Made by a program: the position numbers and the translations under genes | Assembly: GCF_001612785.1 (NCBI RefSeq) | Contig: NZ_BDBC01000002.1 | Span: 1-64,000 of the forward strand | DNA from: Nocardia beijingensis NBRC 16342 | Lineage (GTDB): Bacteria > Actinomycetota > Actinomycetes > Mycobacteriales > Mycobacteriaceae | DNA: 64,000 bases | Direction of reading: 5' to 3' | In this document: positions 41,761 through 49,142 of the stretch, one piece after another | How the letters are laid out: every line of letters begins with the position of its first letter | How positions within the stretch are numbered: position 1 is the first letter of the stretch | The notes under the pieces: generated by a model | Told to the model about the DNA's origin: nothing | What the model saw: only the letters and a program-made list of their open reading frames with translations | The model's database searches: none

Positions 41761-42003
41761 TTATGTCCATGTGGCCGGGAGCTGGTTGTTGACGTCCCGG
41801 AGGATGGCGTCGAGTATGGGACCGCTGCCGGGCGCGAGCGCTCCCGCACCCTTGGCGGCGAGGTAGACCAGATGCTCCCGCGCGACGAGGCCAGGCATCA
41901 TCAGCCGCAGCCCGTGCACGGCGTTGTGCGCTACAGCCTCACTGTGTCGTTCGCTGGCCGTTTGTTCGCGGCGGGCGCTGGTTTGTAACCGGGAGAATGG
42001 CAA
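41761..42003 (-). CDS. Hypothetical small protein (start uncertain)
   Basis: An 80-aa frame with a TTG at 42003; shorter GTG (41919) and ATG (41901) starts would give about 52 or 46 aa. The C-terminal half ('GLVAREHLVYLAAKGAGAL', 'GPILDAILRDVNNQLPATW') looks like a compact helical protein. No family, signal peptide or good ribosome site is seen. It may be the end of a decayed gene. Confidence 0.3.
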   Translation of the reverse strand: MPFSRLQTSARREQTASERHSEAVAHNAVHGLRLMMPGLVAREHLVYLAAKGAGALAPGSGPILDAILRDVNNQLPATWT

Positions 42004-42057
42004 GTGTTGGGGGACCGAAGCTTTTTATGCCGAGAAGGGCGCATTCGCGCGTTCGAG

Positions 42058-43056
42058 TCAGATGCTTTCGCGGAGTTCCGGCGCGAGGCCGAACAGCGGG
42101 AACAGCTTCTCGGTGTCCAGGAAGAAGTTCAGTCCGGCGATTGTGTCGCCGTCGAGTTCCAGGACCGTGATCGACCACGGGACCCATACGCCCGGCTCGC
42201 CGCTCGGCTTGTAGTGGCCGAAGGCGGGCAGGCCGTTGGCGCCTTCCAGCCGGACCAGTCGCGAATCGCGGCAGGCGCTTCCGTGGCCGAGCATGAACGC
42301 GGCCACGTTCTCCGGGCCGGAGATCCACAGCTCGATCGGCGGCATGGACAGCGCCACATCCGCTTTCAGCAGCGAGGTGAGGGTGTCCATGTCGTAGGCC
42401 TCGAACGCCTTGACGAAACCGTCGACCAGTTTGCGCTGGTCCTCGTCGGTCTCGTCGTAGGTGTCGGTGGCCGCGGGCTGAACTTTGGACATGGTGGCGC
42501 GCGCCCGTTGCAGCGCGCTGTTGACCGACGCGGGCGACATGGTGAGCGCCTCGGCGGTCTCGTTGGCGGAGAAACGCAGCACCTCGCGCATGATCAGGAT
42601 CGCGCGCTGGGTGGCGGGCAGGTGCTGGCAGGCGGCGACGAAGGCCAGGCGCAGCGTGTCCTTGGCGCTGGCGTGCTCGGCCGGGTCGGCGCCGAAGGCG
42701 AGGGCGTTCGGGATCGGCTCGATCCACACGTAATCCGGCTGCGGCGCGGGCAACGGCGAATCCGGCCGCGACGGGCCGGACAGATCCATCGGCCTGGCGC
42801 GGCGCTGCGGGCCGTCGAGCATGTCGAGGCAGACGTTCGTGGTGATCTTGTACAGCCAGGAGCGGAGGCTGGCGCGGCCCTCGAACGAGTCGTAGGACTT
42901 CCACGCCCTGGTGAGGGTCTCCTGCACCGCGTCCTCCGCTTCGAAGGAGGAGCCGAGCATGCGGTAGGCGTACGCGCAGAGTTCCCTGCGATGGGTCTCG
43001 AACGCGGCGAGCAGATCGGGAGCGAGGCCGGCGGGGGAGGCTGGCGAGTCGGTCAT
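42058..43056 (-). CDS. ECF sigma factor with C-terminal SnoaL domain, SigG-like
   Basis: 332 aa from ATG 43056. Region 2 ('ELCAYAYRMLGSSFEAEDAVQETLTRAWKSYDSFEGRASLRSWLY' region, residues about 28-72) and region 4 ('LPATQRAILIMREVLRFSANETAEALTMSPASVNSALQRAR', about 143-184) are intact. Residues about 205-325 form a SnoaL/NTF2-like domain ('LVDGFVKAFEAYDMDTLTSLLKADV'). This architecture is that of SigG/SigJ-type ECF factors, which lack an anti-sigma partner and may be controlled by the SnoaL domain. It is divergent from a VOC-family gene, and mycobacterial SigG is linked to VOC/glyoxalase genes. SigG is a likely but not certain name. Confidence 0.85.
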   Translation of the reverse strand: MTDSPASPAGLAPDLLAAFETHRRELCAYAYRMLGSSFEAEDAVQETLTRAWKSYDSFEGRASLRSWLYKITTNVCLDMLDGPQRRARPMDLSGPSRPDSPLPAPQPDYVWIEPIPNALAFGADPAEHASAKDTLRLAFVAACQHLPATQRAILIMREVLRFSANETAEALTMSPASVNSALQRARATMSKVQPAATDTYDETDEDQRKLVDGFVKAFEAYDMDTLTSLLKADVALSMPPIELWISGPENVAAFMLGHGSACRDSRLVRLEGANGLPAFGHYKPSGEPGVWVPWSITVLELDGDTIAGLNFFLDTEKLFPLFGLAPELRESI

Positions 43057-43157
43057 GGGGGTCACCCTGCCACAGGTCACCGACACAAAACAGGCCCGTG
43101 AACTCGAGGGCGACACCGATCAAGATCACTAAACCCGTTCGGCGTGTGGGACCTGTC

Positions 43158-43189
43158 ACGGGCGCGGCGACGATTAGTTCCGCGCCCGT
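43158..43189. promoter_or_regulatory. Inverted repeat in the sigma/VOC divergent promoter region
   Basis: ACGGGCGCGG (43158-43167) pairs perfectly with 43180-43189 around 12 bases, midway between the divergent starts. It could be an operator or a 5' hairpin of the VOC mRNA. Confidence 0.4.
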
Positions 43190-43239
43190 AGGTCGTCCTA
43201 TCCAGTGACACGAACGGACATGCTCGAAAGGAAGAGGCC

Positions 43240-43659
43240 ATGAGCAGCAAGATGATCTTCGTCAATCTCCCGGTGGCGGATCTGCACCGGTCGATGGCGT
43301 TCTACGAGGCGCTGGGCTGGAAGGTCAACCAGGAGTTCACCGACGACAACGCCGCCTGCATCGTTGTGGACGACAACATCTGCCTGATGCTGCTCACCAG
43401 GGATTTCTTCACCACCTTCAGCAAGCGCCCGGTGGCGGACACGAAGGCGGCGATCAACGCCGCGTACGCGCTCGCGCTCGGCAGCGCCGAGGAGGTCGAC
43501 AGCCTGACCGAGGCCGCGCTGGCCGCGGGCGCGACCGAAGAGGTGAACGAGGACAAGCGGGCGCAGGAGGCGCAGGTGGGCATGCACGGCCGCACCTTCA
43601 TCGACCCGGACGGGCACCAGTGGGAGCCGTTCTGGATGGATTACCCGGGCGCGAACTGA
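43240..43659 (+). CDS. VOC-family (glyoxalase/bleomycin-resistance fold) protein
   Basis: 139 aa from ATG 43240. The paired beta-alpha-beta-beta-beta modules of the VOC fold are seen: 'MIFVNLPVADLHRSMAFYEALGWKVNQEFTD' at the N-terminus, and 'HGRTFIDPDGHQWEPFWMDY' at the C-terminus with the Glu/His metal positions. It may be a metal-dependent lyase, dioxygenase or binding protein. Being divergent from a SigG-like sigma factor suggests it is a target of that factor, as VOC genes are for mycobacterial SigG. Confidence 0.82.
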   Translation: MSSKMIFVNLPVADLHRSMAFYEALGWKVNQEFTDDNAACIVVDDNICLMLLTRDFFTTFSKRPVADTKAAINAAYALALGSAEEVDSLTEAALAAGATEEVNEDKRAQEAQVGMHGRTFIDPDGHQWEPFWMDYPGAN

Positions 43660-43674
43660 GCCCGGCGGGGGGTC

Positions 43675-43700
43675 GCCCCCGATGCGTGCGCATCGGGGGC
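43675..43700. terminator. Bidirectional terminator between VOC and echA19
   Basis: GCCCCCGATGC (43675-43685) pairs with 43690-43700 around a 4-base loop between the two convergent genes. Confidence 0.8.
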
Positions 43701-43719
43701 GCGGGGCTCGGGTGGAAAC

Positions 43720-44502
43720 TCAGTTTCCGTTGAAAGAGGGCTTACGCTTCTCCGCGAACGCCCGCGGCCCTTCCTTGGCATCGGCCGAGCGGAAGACTGA
43801 CATGCCGAGCTTGGCGTCGATCTGGAAGGCGTCCTCTTCCGGCATGGCCTCGGTCTCCCGGATCGTGCGCAGGATGGCCTGCACGGCGAGCGGGCCGTTG
43901 GCGGCGATCTGTCCCGCGATCTCCAGCGCTTTGTCCAGCGCCGTTCCATCCGGCACCACGTGCCCGATCAGGCCGATCTCCTTGGCCTCGGCGGCGCTGA
44001 GGTGCCGTCCGGTGAGCAGGATCTCGGCGGCGACGGTGTAGGGGATCTGGCGGACCAGCCGCACCGCCGAGCCGCCCAGCGGGAACAGGCCCCAACGCGC
44101 TTCGGAGACACCGAATTTCGCGCTCTCCCCGGCCACCCGGATGTCGGTGCCCTGTAGGATCTCGGTGCCGCCCGCGATGGCGGGGCCCTCCACCGCCGCG
44201 ATCAGCGGCTTGGTCAGTCTGCGGCCTTTGAGCAGCGCCTCCAGCTTGGCCGGATTCCACCCGCCGCCGTCGATGGTGTCGCCGGGGTGCTCGGAGGTCA
44301 TGCCCTTGAGATCGGCGCCCGCGCAGAACGCGCCGCCCGCGCCGGTCAGGATCGCGACCCTGATATCCGGATCGTCGTCCACCTGGTTCCAGGCGTCCTT
44401 CATGATCGCCATCATCTCGCCCGACAGCGCGTTGCGCGCCTCCGGCCGGTTCATGGTGACGATGAGGACGTGGTCTCGCTTCTCGACGAGGCAGTGCGGC
44501 AT
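43720..44502 (-). CDS. echA19: Enoyl-CoA hydratase EchA19
   Basis: 260 aa from ATG 44502. Crotonase motifs: '[19 protein letters not shown]', '[13 protein letters not shown]' (first oxyanion loop), '[20 protein letters not shown]' (second loop) and '[20 protein letters not shown]' with the catalytic Glu region. EchA19 (Rv3516) hydrates steroid enoyl-CoA side chains in cholesterol degradation. It is divergent from fadD19 with a KstR-like box between, as in M. tuberculosis Rv3515c-Rv3516. Confidence 0.9.
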   Translation of the reverse strand: MPHCLVEKRDHVLIVTMNRPEARNALSGEMMAIMKDAWNQVDDDPDIRVAILTGAGGAFCAGADLKGMTSEHPGDTIDGGGWNPAKLEALLKGRRLTKPLIAAVEGPAIAGGTEILQGTDIRVAGESAKFGVSEARWGLFPLGGSAVRLVRQIPYTVAAEILLTGRHLSAAEAKEIGLIGHVVPDGTALDKALEIAGQIAANGPLAVQAILRTIRETEAMPEEDAFQIDAKLGMSVFRSADAKEGPRAFAEKRKPSFNGN

Positions 44503-44538
44503 CGCTGATTCTCCTGACTTCAGAGCCTTGTCAGAAAC

Positions 44539-44552
44539 AGTAACACGTTCTA
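44539..44552. promoter_or_regulatory. KstR-like box between echA19 and fadD19
   Basis: AGTAACACGTTCTA matches the KstR consensus except for the first T. It is 36 bp from the echA19 start and 5 bp from the fadD19 ATG; the overlapping TATTTT (44551-44556) could be a -10 for a transcript starting at an in-frame GTG (44564). Confidence 0.75.
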
Positions 44553-44557
44553 TTTTT

Positions 44558-46213
44558 ATGGCTGTGAGCTACAACATAGCGGACCTAGTCGAACACGCCA
44601 TCGACCTGATGCCCGACCGCGTCGCGCTGGCCGACGACGGCCGCGAGGTCACCTACGCCCAGTTGGAGGAGCGGGCCAACAAACTCGCTCACTACCTGCA
44701 AGAACAGGGAGTCCAGCCGGGCGACAAGGTGGGTATCTACTCACGCAACACGATCGAGGCCGTCGAGGCCATGGTCGCGGTCTTCAAGGCGCGGGCCGTG
44801 ATGATCAACGTGAACTTCCGTTACGTCGAGAACGAGTTGCAATACATTTTCGACAACTCGGACATGGTCGCGCTGATCCACGAGCGGCGCTACAGCGACC
44901 GGGTCGCCGCCGTTCGGCCGAAGACTCCGCTGCTGCGCACCGTCATCGTCGTCGACGACGATACGACCGGCACCATTCCCACCGCAGCCGATTCGGTGGA
45001 ATACGAAGCGGTGATCGCGCAGTCCTCCGGCGAGCGCGACTTCGGCGAACGCTCCCCGGACGACCTGTACATGGTCTACACCGGCGGTACCACCGGCATG
45101 CCGAAGGGCGTGATGTGGCGCCAGGAGGACGTCTGGCGCGTGCTCGGCGCGGGCATCAACTTCATCACCGGTGAATACGTCCAGGACGAATGGGAGCTGG
45201 CCAAGGTCGGCGCGGGCAGCCCGCCGATGGTGCGGTTCCCGATCCCGCCGATGATCCACGGCGGGGCGCAGTGGGCCACGTTCCACAGCCTGTTCGGCGG
45301 CGGCAAGGCCGTGATGCTCCCGGAATTCTCCGGGCACGGCGTGTGGCGGGCCATCGACAAGCACAAGATCAACCTGATCTTCATCACCGGTGACGCCATG
45401 GCACGCCCGATGCTCGACGCGCTGATCGAGGGCAATCCGGAAACCGGTCAGCCCTACGATCTTTCGAGTCTGTACGTGATGGCCAGCAGTGCGGCGCTGT
45501 TCTCGCCCGCGCTCAAGGACCAGTTCCTGGAGCTGCTGCCCAACCGGATGATCTCCGATTCGATCGGCTCCTCGGAGACCGGGTTCGGTGGCATCGCCAT
45601 CGTCGCCAAGGGCGCGACGCACACCGGAGGGCCGCGCGTGAAGATCGACGCGTCCACCGAGGTGCTCGACGAGGACGGCAATCCCGTGCAGCCCGGCTCC
45701 GGCGCGGTCGGCATCCTGGCCCGGCGCGGGCACATCCCGCTCGGCTACTACAAGGACGAGGCGAAGACCGCGGCGACCTTCAAGGAGTTCAACGGCGTCC
45801 GCTACGCCATCCCCGGCGACTTCGCCCGCGTCGAGGAGGACGGCACGGTCACCATGCTCGGCCGCGGCTCGGTCAGCATCAACAGCGGCGGCGAGAAGAT
45901 CTACCCCGAGGAGGTCGAGGGCGCGCTCAAGACCCACCCGGAGATCTTCGACGCGCTCGTGGTCGGCATCGATGACGAGCGCTGGGGCCAGCGCGTGGTC
46001 GCGGTCGTGCAGTGCCGCGGCGAGTCCCGCCCCACCCTCGAGGAACTGCGCCCCATGCTCACCCAGGAGATCGCGCCCTACAAGCTCCCGCGCAGCTTGT
46101 GGTTCGTCGACGAGATCAAGCGTTCCCCCGCGGGCAAGCCCGACTACCGCTGGGCCAAGGAACAAACGCAATCCCGCCCCGCCGACGACAATGCCGTGGC
46201 GAGCGCGAAGTAG
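44558..46213 (+). CDS. fadD19: Steroid C26-acyl-CoA synthetase FadD19
   Basis: 551 aa from ATG 44558; a GTG at 44564, two codons later, fits a leaderless start better. The sequence follows mycobacterial FadD19 from end to end: '[20 protein letters not shown]', '[21 protein letters not shown]', P-loop '[17 protein letters not shown]', '[11 protein letters not shown]', hinge '[21 protein letters not shown]' and the end '[20 protein letters not shown]' with the catalytic Lys. FadD19 activates the C26 acid made by CYP125 to its CoA ester. Name confidence is high. Confidence 0.93.
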   Translation: MAVSYNIADLVEHAIDLMPDRVALADDGREVTYAQLEERANKLAHYLQEQGVQPGDKVGIYSRNTIEAVEAMVAVFKARAVMINVNFRYVENELQYIFDNSDMVALIHERRYSDRVAAVRPKTPLLRTVIVVDDDTTGTIPTAADSVEYEAVIAQSSGERDFGERSPDDLYMVYTGGTTGMPKGVMWRQEDVWRVLGAGINFITGEYVQDEWELAKVGAGSPPMVRFPIPPMIHGGAQWATFHSLFGGGKAVMLPEFSGHGVWRAIDKHKINLIFITGDAMARPMLDALIEGNPETGQPYDLSSLYVMASSAALFSPALKDQFLELLPNRMISDSIGSSETGFGGIAIVAKGATHTGGPRVKIDASTEVLDEDGNPVQPGSGAVGILARRGHIPLGYYKDEAKTAATFKEFNGVRYAIPGDFARVEEDGTVTMLGRGSVSINSGGEKIYPEEVEGALKTHPEIFDALVVGIDDERWGQRVVAVVQCRGESRPTLEELRPMLTQEIAPYKLPRSLWFVDEIKRSPAGKPDYRWAKEQTQSRPADDNAVASAK

Positions 46214-46227
46214 CAGTCCGACCGCAC

Positions 46228-46259
46228 GGCCGGCCACCGCGCCTCGAGGGTGGCCGGCC
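46228..46259. terminator. Terminator between fadD19 and the toxin remnant
   Basis: GGCCGGCCACC (46228-46238) pairs perfectly with 46249-46259 around a 10-base loop, 14 bp after the fadD19 stop. Confidence 0.75.
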
Positions 46260-46268
46260 ATTACGGCA

Positions 46269-46534
46269 TCAGCGCCGCCGATCGGTCTGCCGTGGATGCC
46301 CCGTACCGGCGAGTGTGAGGTAGAGGGTGCGGTTGGCGTCATCGATCGCGTACCAGATCCGGCCGCCTCCGGTGATCTCGTACTGCCATTGCTCCAATTC
46401 CGCGCCGCCGAGTTTGACCGATTTGAGCTCATACTTCAGTCGATGCTGCCGCGAAGGGTTCGCCATGCTACGAGGGTCACGACAACGCGCCACGGATTGG
46501 GGCGCGGCACCTCATCACCTCGGTGCAGCTTCAT
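46269..46534 (-). pseudogene. RelE/ParE-like toxin gene with apparent frameshift
   Basis: A start codon at 46534 overlaps the antitoxin-like stop (ATGA), but its frame ends after 32 codons (TGA at 46436). The next frame, open to 46269, carries a toxin-like C-terminal part: 'SRQHRLKYELKSVKLGG' and 'YEITGGGRIWYAIDDANRTL', which has the RelE/ParE 'R-WYAIDD---R-LYL' beta pattern. A single shift around 46450-46470 would join the two. It may be a disabled toxin, a sequencing error, or a frameshifted expression signal. An alternative is that the second frame starts at its own ATG (46493 or 46463) and is a short intact protein. Confidence 0.5.
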
Positions 46535-46995
46535 TCCGCCGTTCCCGGCCGTGTGACCTCGGTGAAGTCCGCCGGGTCGAACGGCCCGGTCAGTCGGCGG
46601 GCGAGTTCTGGTTGCGCGTAGATCTCGGCGGTGCTTCGCCAGGCGGCCAGATCGCGGGCGAACGGAATGAACAATCCGGTGTCCGCACCGGCGATGAGCT
46701 GGTCCAGCAGTTCGCTCACCGCTTCGGTGCGTCCGGTCTCGGGTAGCCATTTCAGCCAGGGCAGCTCTTCGGCGAACACCTCTTCCGCCAAAGACCGATT
46801 CGACCGGGCGATGATGGCGAGGGTGCGGGCGAGCAGCCGCGTCGCGGCCTCCTTGGCCTCGAACCGCTCCGAGCGAGACAGCACGAGATTCTCCGCGTCG
46901 CGGCGCTCCAGGATGACCTCGGCGTCGTCCAGGGCGGGAAACACCGACGTCTGTTTACGAATCAGGTCGCTGAAGGGAAAACTCTTCGCGGTCAT
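46531..46995 (-). CDS. Putative antitoxin/partner of a RelE-like toxin
   Basis: 154 aa from ATG 46995. It is an acidic, helical protein without a signal peptide: the N-terminal 'FPFSDLIRKQTSVFPALDDAEVILERRDAENLVLSRSER' region recalls Phd/YefM-type antitoxin strands ('V-L-RRDA--L-L'), while residues 60-154 are a longer helical domain. Its stop overlaps the start of the RelE/ParE-like remnant, as in antitoxin-toxin operons. Antitoxin is therefore likely from context and N-terminal pattern, but the length is greater than a simple Phd protein. Confidence 0.6.
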   Translation of the reverse strand: MTAKSFPFSDLIRKQTSVFPALDDAEVILERRDAENLVLSRSERFEAKEAATRLLARTLAIIARSNRSLAEEVFAEELPWLKWLPETGRTEAVSELLDQLIAGADTGLFIPFARDLAAWRSTAEIYAQPELARRLTGPFDPADFTEVTRPGTAE

Positions 46996-47025
46996 GTGCC
47001 TAGCCTACGCGACTTCTGAAGTAGT

Positions 47026-48213
47026 TCAGCGGTTGGCGAGTTCCGACAGTTGGTAGGCGAGGCGGTGGCGGAAGGCGGGGATGCGGGACACGGTGCTGAG
47101 GACGAGGTTGCGTACGGTGCGGGCGGGGCGGGCGTGCAGGGTTGCCATCTTGGTCATGCGGTCGGTGAACGAGACGACGCCGAGGGCGACGGGGCGGCGG
47201 GTGGTTTCGTAGTCGTCCAGCAGGGTGTCCGGCTCGCCTGCGAGCACGCGGGCCAGCAGCGGGCCGAGCGCGGCGGCGTCCTGGATTCCGGTGTTCATGC
47301 CCTGGCCGCCCGCCGGGCTGTGCACGTGCGCGGCGTCGCCCGCGAGCAGGATGCGACCGCTGCGGTAGTGGTCGGCCACGCGGTGATGTACCCGGAAGCG
47401 CGAGCTCCACAGCACTTCGCGCACGCGCACCGTGCCGCCGGGGCCGCGGGCGTCCAGAAGCTTCTGGATGTCCTCCGCGGTCGAGTGCTCGGGCGCCGTT
47501 TCCAAGGTGGCGACCACGCGGAAGCGGTTCGGCTGCTCTTCGTCGGGGAGCGGCGCGACCACCATGACGCCCTCGGGGGAAAGGTGCAGGGCCACTTCGT
47601 CGCGCCCGATCGGCCAGTCCATCCGCACGTCGGCGAGGACGAATGATTCCGGGTACGTCGCGCCGGTGAACCCGATGCCGGCCTGTTCCCGCACGATGCT
47701 GTGCATGCCGTCGGTTCCGATGACGTAGTCGGCGCGAATGCTGCCGGGGGCGCCCGTCTCGTCGGTGTAATCGACCGTCACGCCGTCGTTCTCCTCGACG
47801 ACCCGGGTGACCTGGTACGGCCGCCGCACTTCCCCGCCCGCCTTGCGCAGCCGCTTCAGGAGCACTGCCTCGGTGGTGTCCTGCGGGGTCATCAAGGTGT
47901 AGGGGTAGCGCGTCGGCAGCCCGTCGAACCCGATGGTCGCCAGGGTGCGTCCGCCGTCGTGGACGGTGAAGTGCGCGACGATGTCGCCCGTCGCGACCAG
48001 CTCGTCCGCGATGCCGAGCTGCTCGAGCACTTCCAGCGTCCTGGCGTGCACGACCGCGGCGCGCGAGGTGTTCGCGCCTTCGCTCAGCCGGTCCAGCAGG
48101 AGGAAATCCACCCCCGCGTCAGCCAGCGTGATGGCTGCGGTGAGCCCGGCGGGGCCCGCGCCGACGATCACGACGGAAGTGGTGGCGGGCAGCGGGCTCG
48201 GGGTGGTGTTCAT
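47026..48213 (-). CDS. FAD-dependent aromatic monooxygenase (PheA/TfdB/UbiH group)
   Basis: 395 aa from ATG 48213. The GXGXXG flavin motif is 'VVIVGAGPAGLTAAITLADAG' (residues about 13-33), with 'LLLDRL' at the second strand; the DG motif appears as 'YVIGTDGMHSIVREQAGI' (about 160-177) and the GD motif as 'ILLAGDAAHVHSPAGGQGMN' (about 290-309). These define class A flavoprotein hydroxylases acting on phenols, polyketides or antibiotics such as rifamycins and tetracyclines. It is divergent from a TetR gene with paired operators. A role in xenobiotic or antibiotic modification is plausible; the substrate is not identifiable. Confidence 0.88.
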   Translation of the reverse strand: MNTTPSPLPATTSVVIVGAGPAGLTAAITLADAGVDFLLLDRLSEGANTSRAAVVHARTLEVLEQLGIADELVATGDIVAHFTVHDGGRTLATIGFDGLPTRYPYTLMTPQDTTEAVLLKRLRKAGGEVRRPYQVTRVVEENDGVTVDYTDETGAPGSIRADYVIGTDGMHSIVREQAGIGFTGATYPESFVLADVRMDWPIGRDEVALHLSPEGVMVVAPLPDEEQPNRFRVVATLETAPEHSTAEDIQKLLDARGPGGTVRVREVLWSSRFRVHHRVADHYRSGRILLAGDAAHVHSPAGGQGMNTGIQDAAALGPLLARVLAGEPDTLLDDYETTRRPVALGVVSFTDRMTKMATLHARPARTVRNLVLSTVSRIPAFRHRLAYQLSELANR

Positions 48214-48226
48214 GGGAACTCCTCAG

Positions 48227-48313
48227 GTCAACGTTTGTAGGCCAACGTTTGTTGACATAACCGTAGGCCGATGGGGCTAGGAAGTCAACAGTTGTTGGCC
48301 TACACTTGTTGAC
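48227..48313. promoter_or_regulatory. Two 30-bp inverted operator copies between monooxygenase and TetR genes
   Basis: One element at 48227-48256 begins GTCAAC and ends GTTGAC; a second at 48284-48313 does the same. Each is internally symmetric around GGCC, and the second is close to the reverse complement of the first. The second abuts the ATG of the TetR gene. They look like two TetR operators, one per promoter, with the TetR mRNA leaderless. Confidence 0.7.
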
Positions 48314-48901
48314 ATGACCGTAGAGTCTGATCAAGCGCCTGTTCGCCGCTCGGACGCGACGCGTGCGGCGATCCTGGATGCGGCCCGCGCGCGGTTCGCC
48401 GCCGAAGGTTTCCGCAAGGCGACCATTCGCGCCATCGCCGCGGACGCCGACATCGACCCATCCATGGTCATGCGGTACTTCGGTAGCAAAGACGGCCTCT
48501 TCGCGGCGGCGGTGGACGTCCGGCTCGACCTGCCCGACCTCGGTTCCGCGGACCCGGACACCCTGGGCGAGCAGCTGGTGCGCCGCTTCTTCGAGATCTG
48601 GGAAGAGCAGCCGAACGGGGAGGTGCTGCTGACGCTGCTGCGCTCGTCGATCACCGACGAGGCCGTCGCCGAACGCGTCCGCGCCATCTTCACCCAGCAG
48701 ATATTGCCCGCCGTCCTGCGTTTCGGCGATCCCGCCGACGCCCCACGCCGGGGAGGTCTGATCGTCACGCAGATGCTCGGCCTCGCCCTGTGCCGCTACG
48801 TCCTGCGCCTGCCCCCGGTCGTCGGTCTGACCCGCGACCAGATCATCGCCGAGGTGGCGCCCACTCTTCAGCGCTACCTGACGTCCACTCCGACTGCTTG
48901 A
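48314..48901 (+). CDS. TetR-family regulator
   Basis: 195 aa from ATG 48314, directly after operator 2. The HTH is 'AAILDAARARFAAEGFRKATIRAIAADADIDPSMVMRYFGSKDGLF' (residues about 17-62). The C-terminal domain ('EQLVRRFFEIWEEQPNGEVLLTLLRSSITDEAVAERVR', 'GLIVTQMLGLALCRYVLRLPP') matches the TetR_C_33-like group of actinobacterial efflux or monooxygenase regulators. It is divergent from the flavin monooxygenase, which it probably represses. The ligand is probably the monooxygenase substrate. Confidence 0.88.
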   Translation: MTVESDQAPVRRSDATRAAILDAARARFAAEGFRKATIRAIAADADIDPSMVMRYFGSKDGLFAAAVDVRLDLPDLGSADPDTLGEQLVRRFFEIWEEQPNGEVLLTLLRSSITDEAVAERVRAIFTQQILPAVLRFGDPADAPRRGGLIVTQMLGLALCRYVLRLPPVVGLTRDQIIAEVAPTLQRYLTSTPTA

Positions 48902-48929
48902 GATCAGCTGGTCGGTACGGTATCGAACG

Positions 48930-49079
48930 ATGGCCGACGAATTCTGCTGCTCCGCGACCGAGTGGCCGCACGTCCATGGCTGCGGCAGGCAGGAGCTCGA
49001 CCAGCGCCGCGCAGTGTTCGAAGACGCTGCCGACCACGTATTGCGGGTCAGCGCGGAGCTGAACCGCCGACTCGCCTGA
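48930..49079 (+). CDS. Possible 49-aa Cys/His-rich small protein
   Basis: ATG at 48930 opens 49 codons ending in TGA at 49079. The N-terminal part contains Cys6, Cys7, His14, His16 and Cys18 ('EFCCSATEWPHVHGCG'), a potential metal site; the C-terminal part is an amphipathic helix ('DQRRAVFEDAADHVLRVSAE'). Codon composition looks coding, and a terminator follows within 15 bp. No ribosome site stands out and no family is recognised. Confidence 0.35.
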   Translation: MADEFCCSATEWPHVHGCGRQELDQRRAVFEDAADHVLRVSAELNRRLA

Positions 49080-49092
49080 GGTGCGACAAAAA

Positions 49093-49121
49093 GGCCCGCA
49101 CGACGTGCTGTCGTGCGGGCC
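49093..49121. terminator. Terminator after fadE27 (convergent region)
   Basis: GGCCCGCACGAC (49093-49104) pairs perfectly with 49110-49121 around a 5-base loop, 22 bp beyond the fadE27 stop. On the minus strand a T run (complement of 49088-49092) follows the stem, so it is a canonical terminator for the fadE26-fadE27 operon. Confidence 0.85.
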
Positions 49122-49142
49122 GGATCGGCTACCGTGCCGGGC

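Noticed and set aside
44741..46432. Minus-strand open frame of 563 codons opposite fadD19
   Set aside because: It is the mirror of the high-GC third positions of fadD19, is rich in Arg/His/Asp, and has no recognisable domain.
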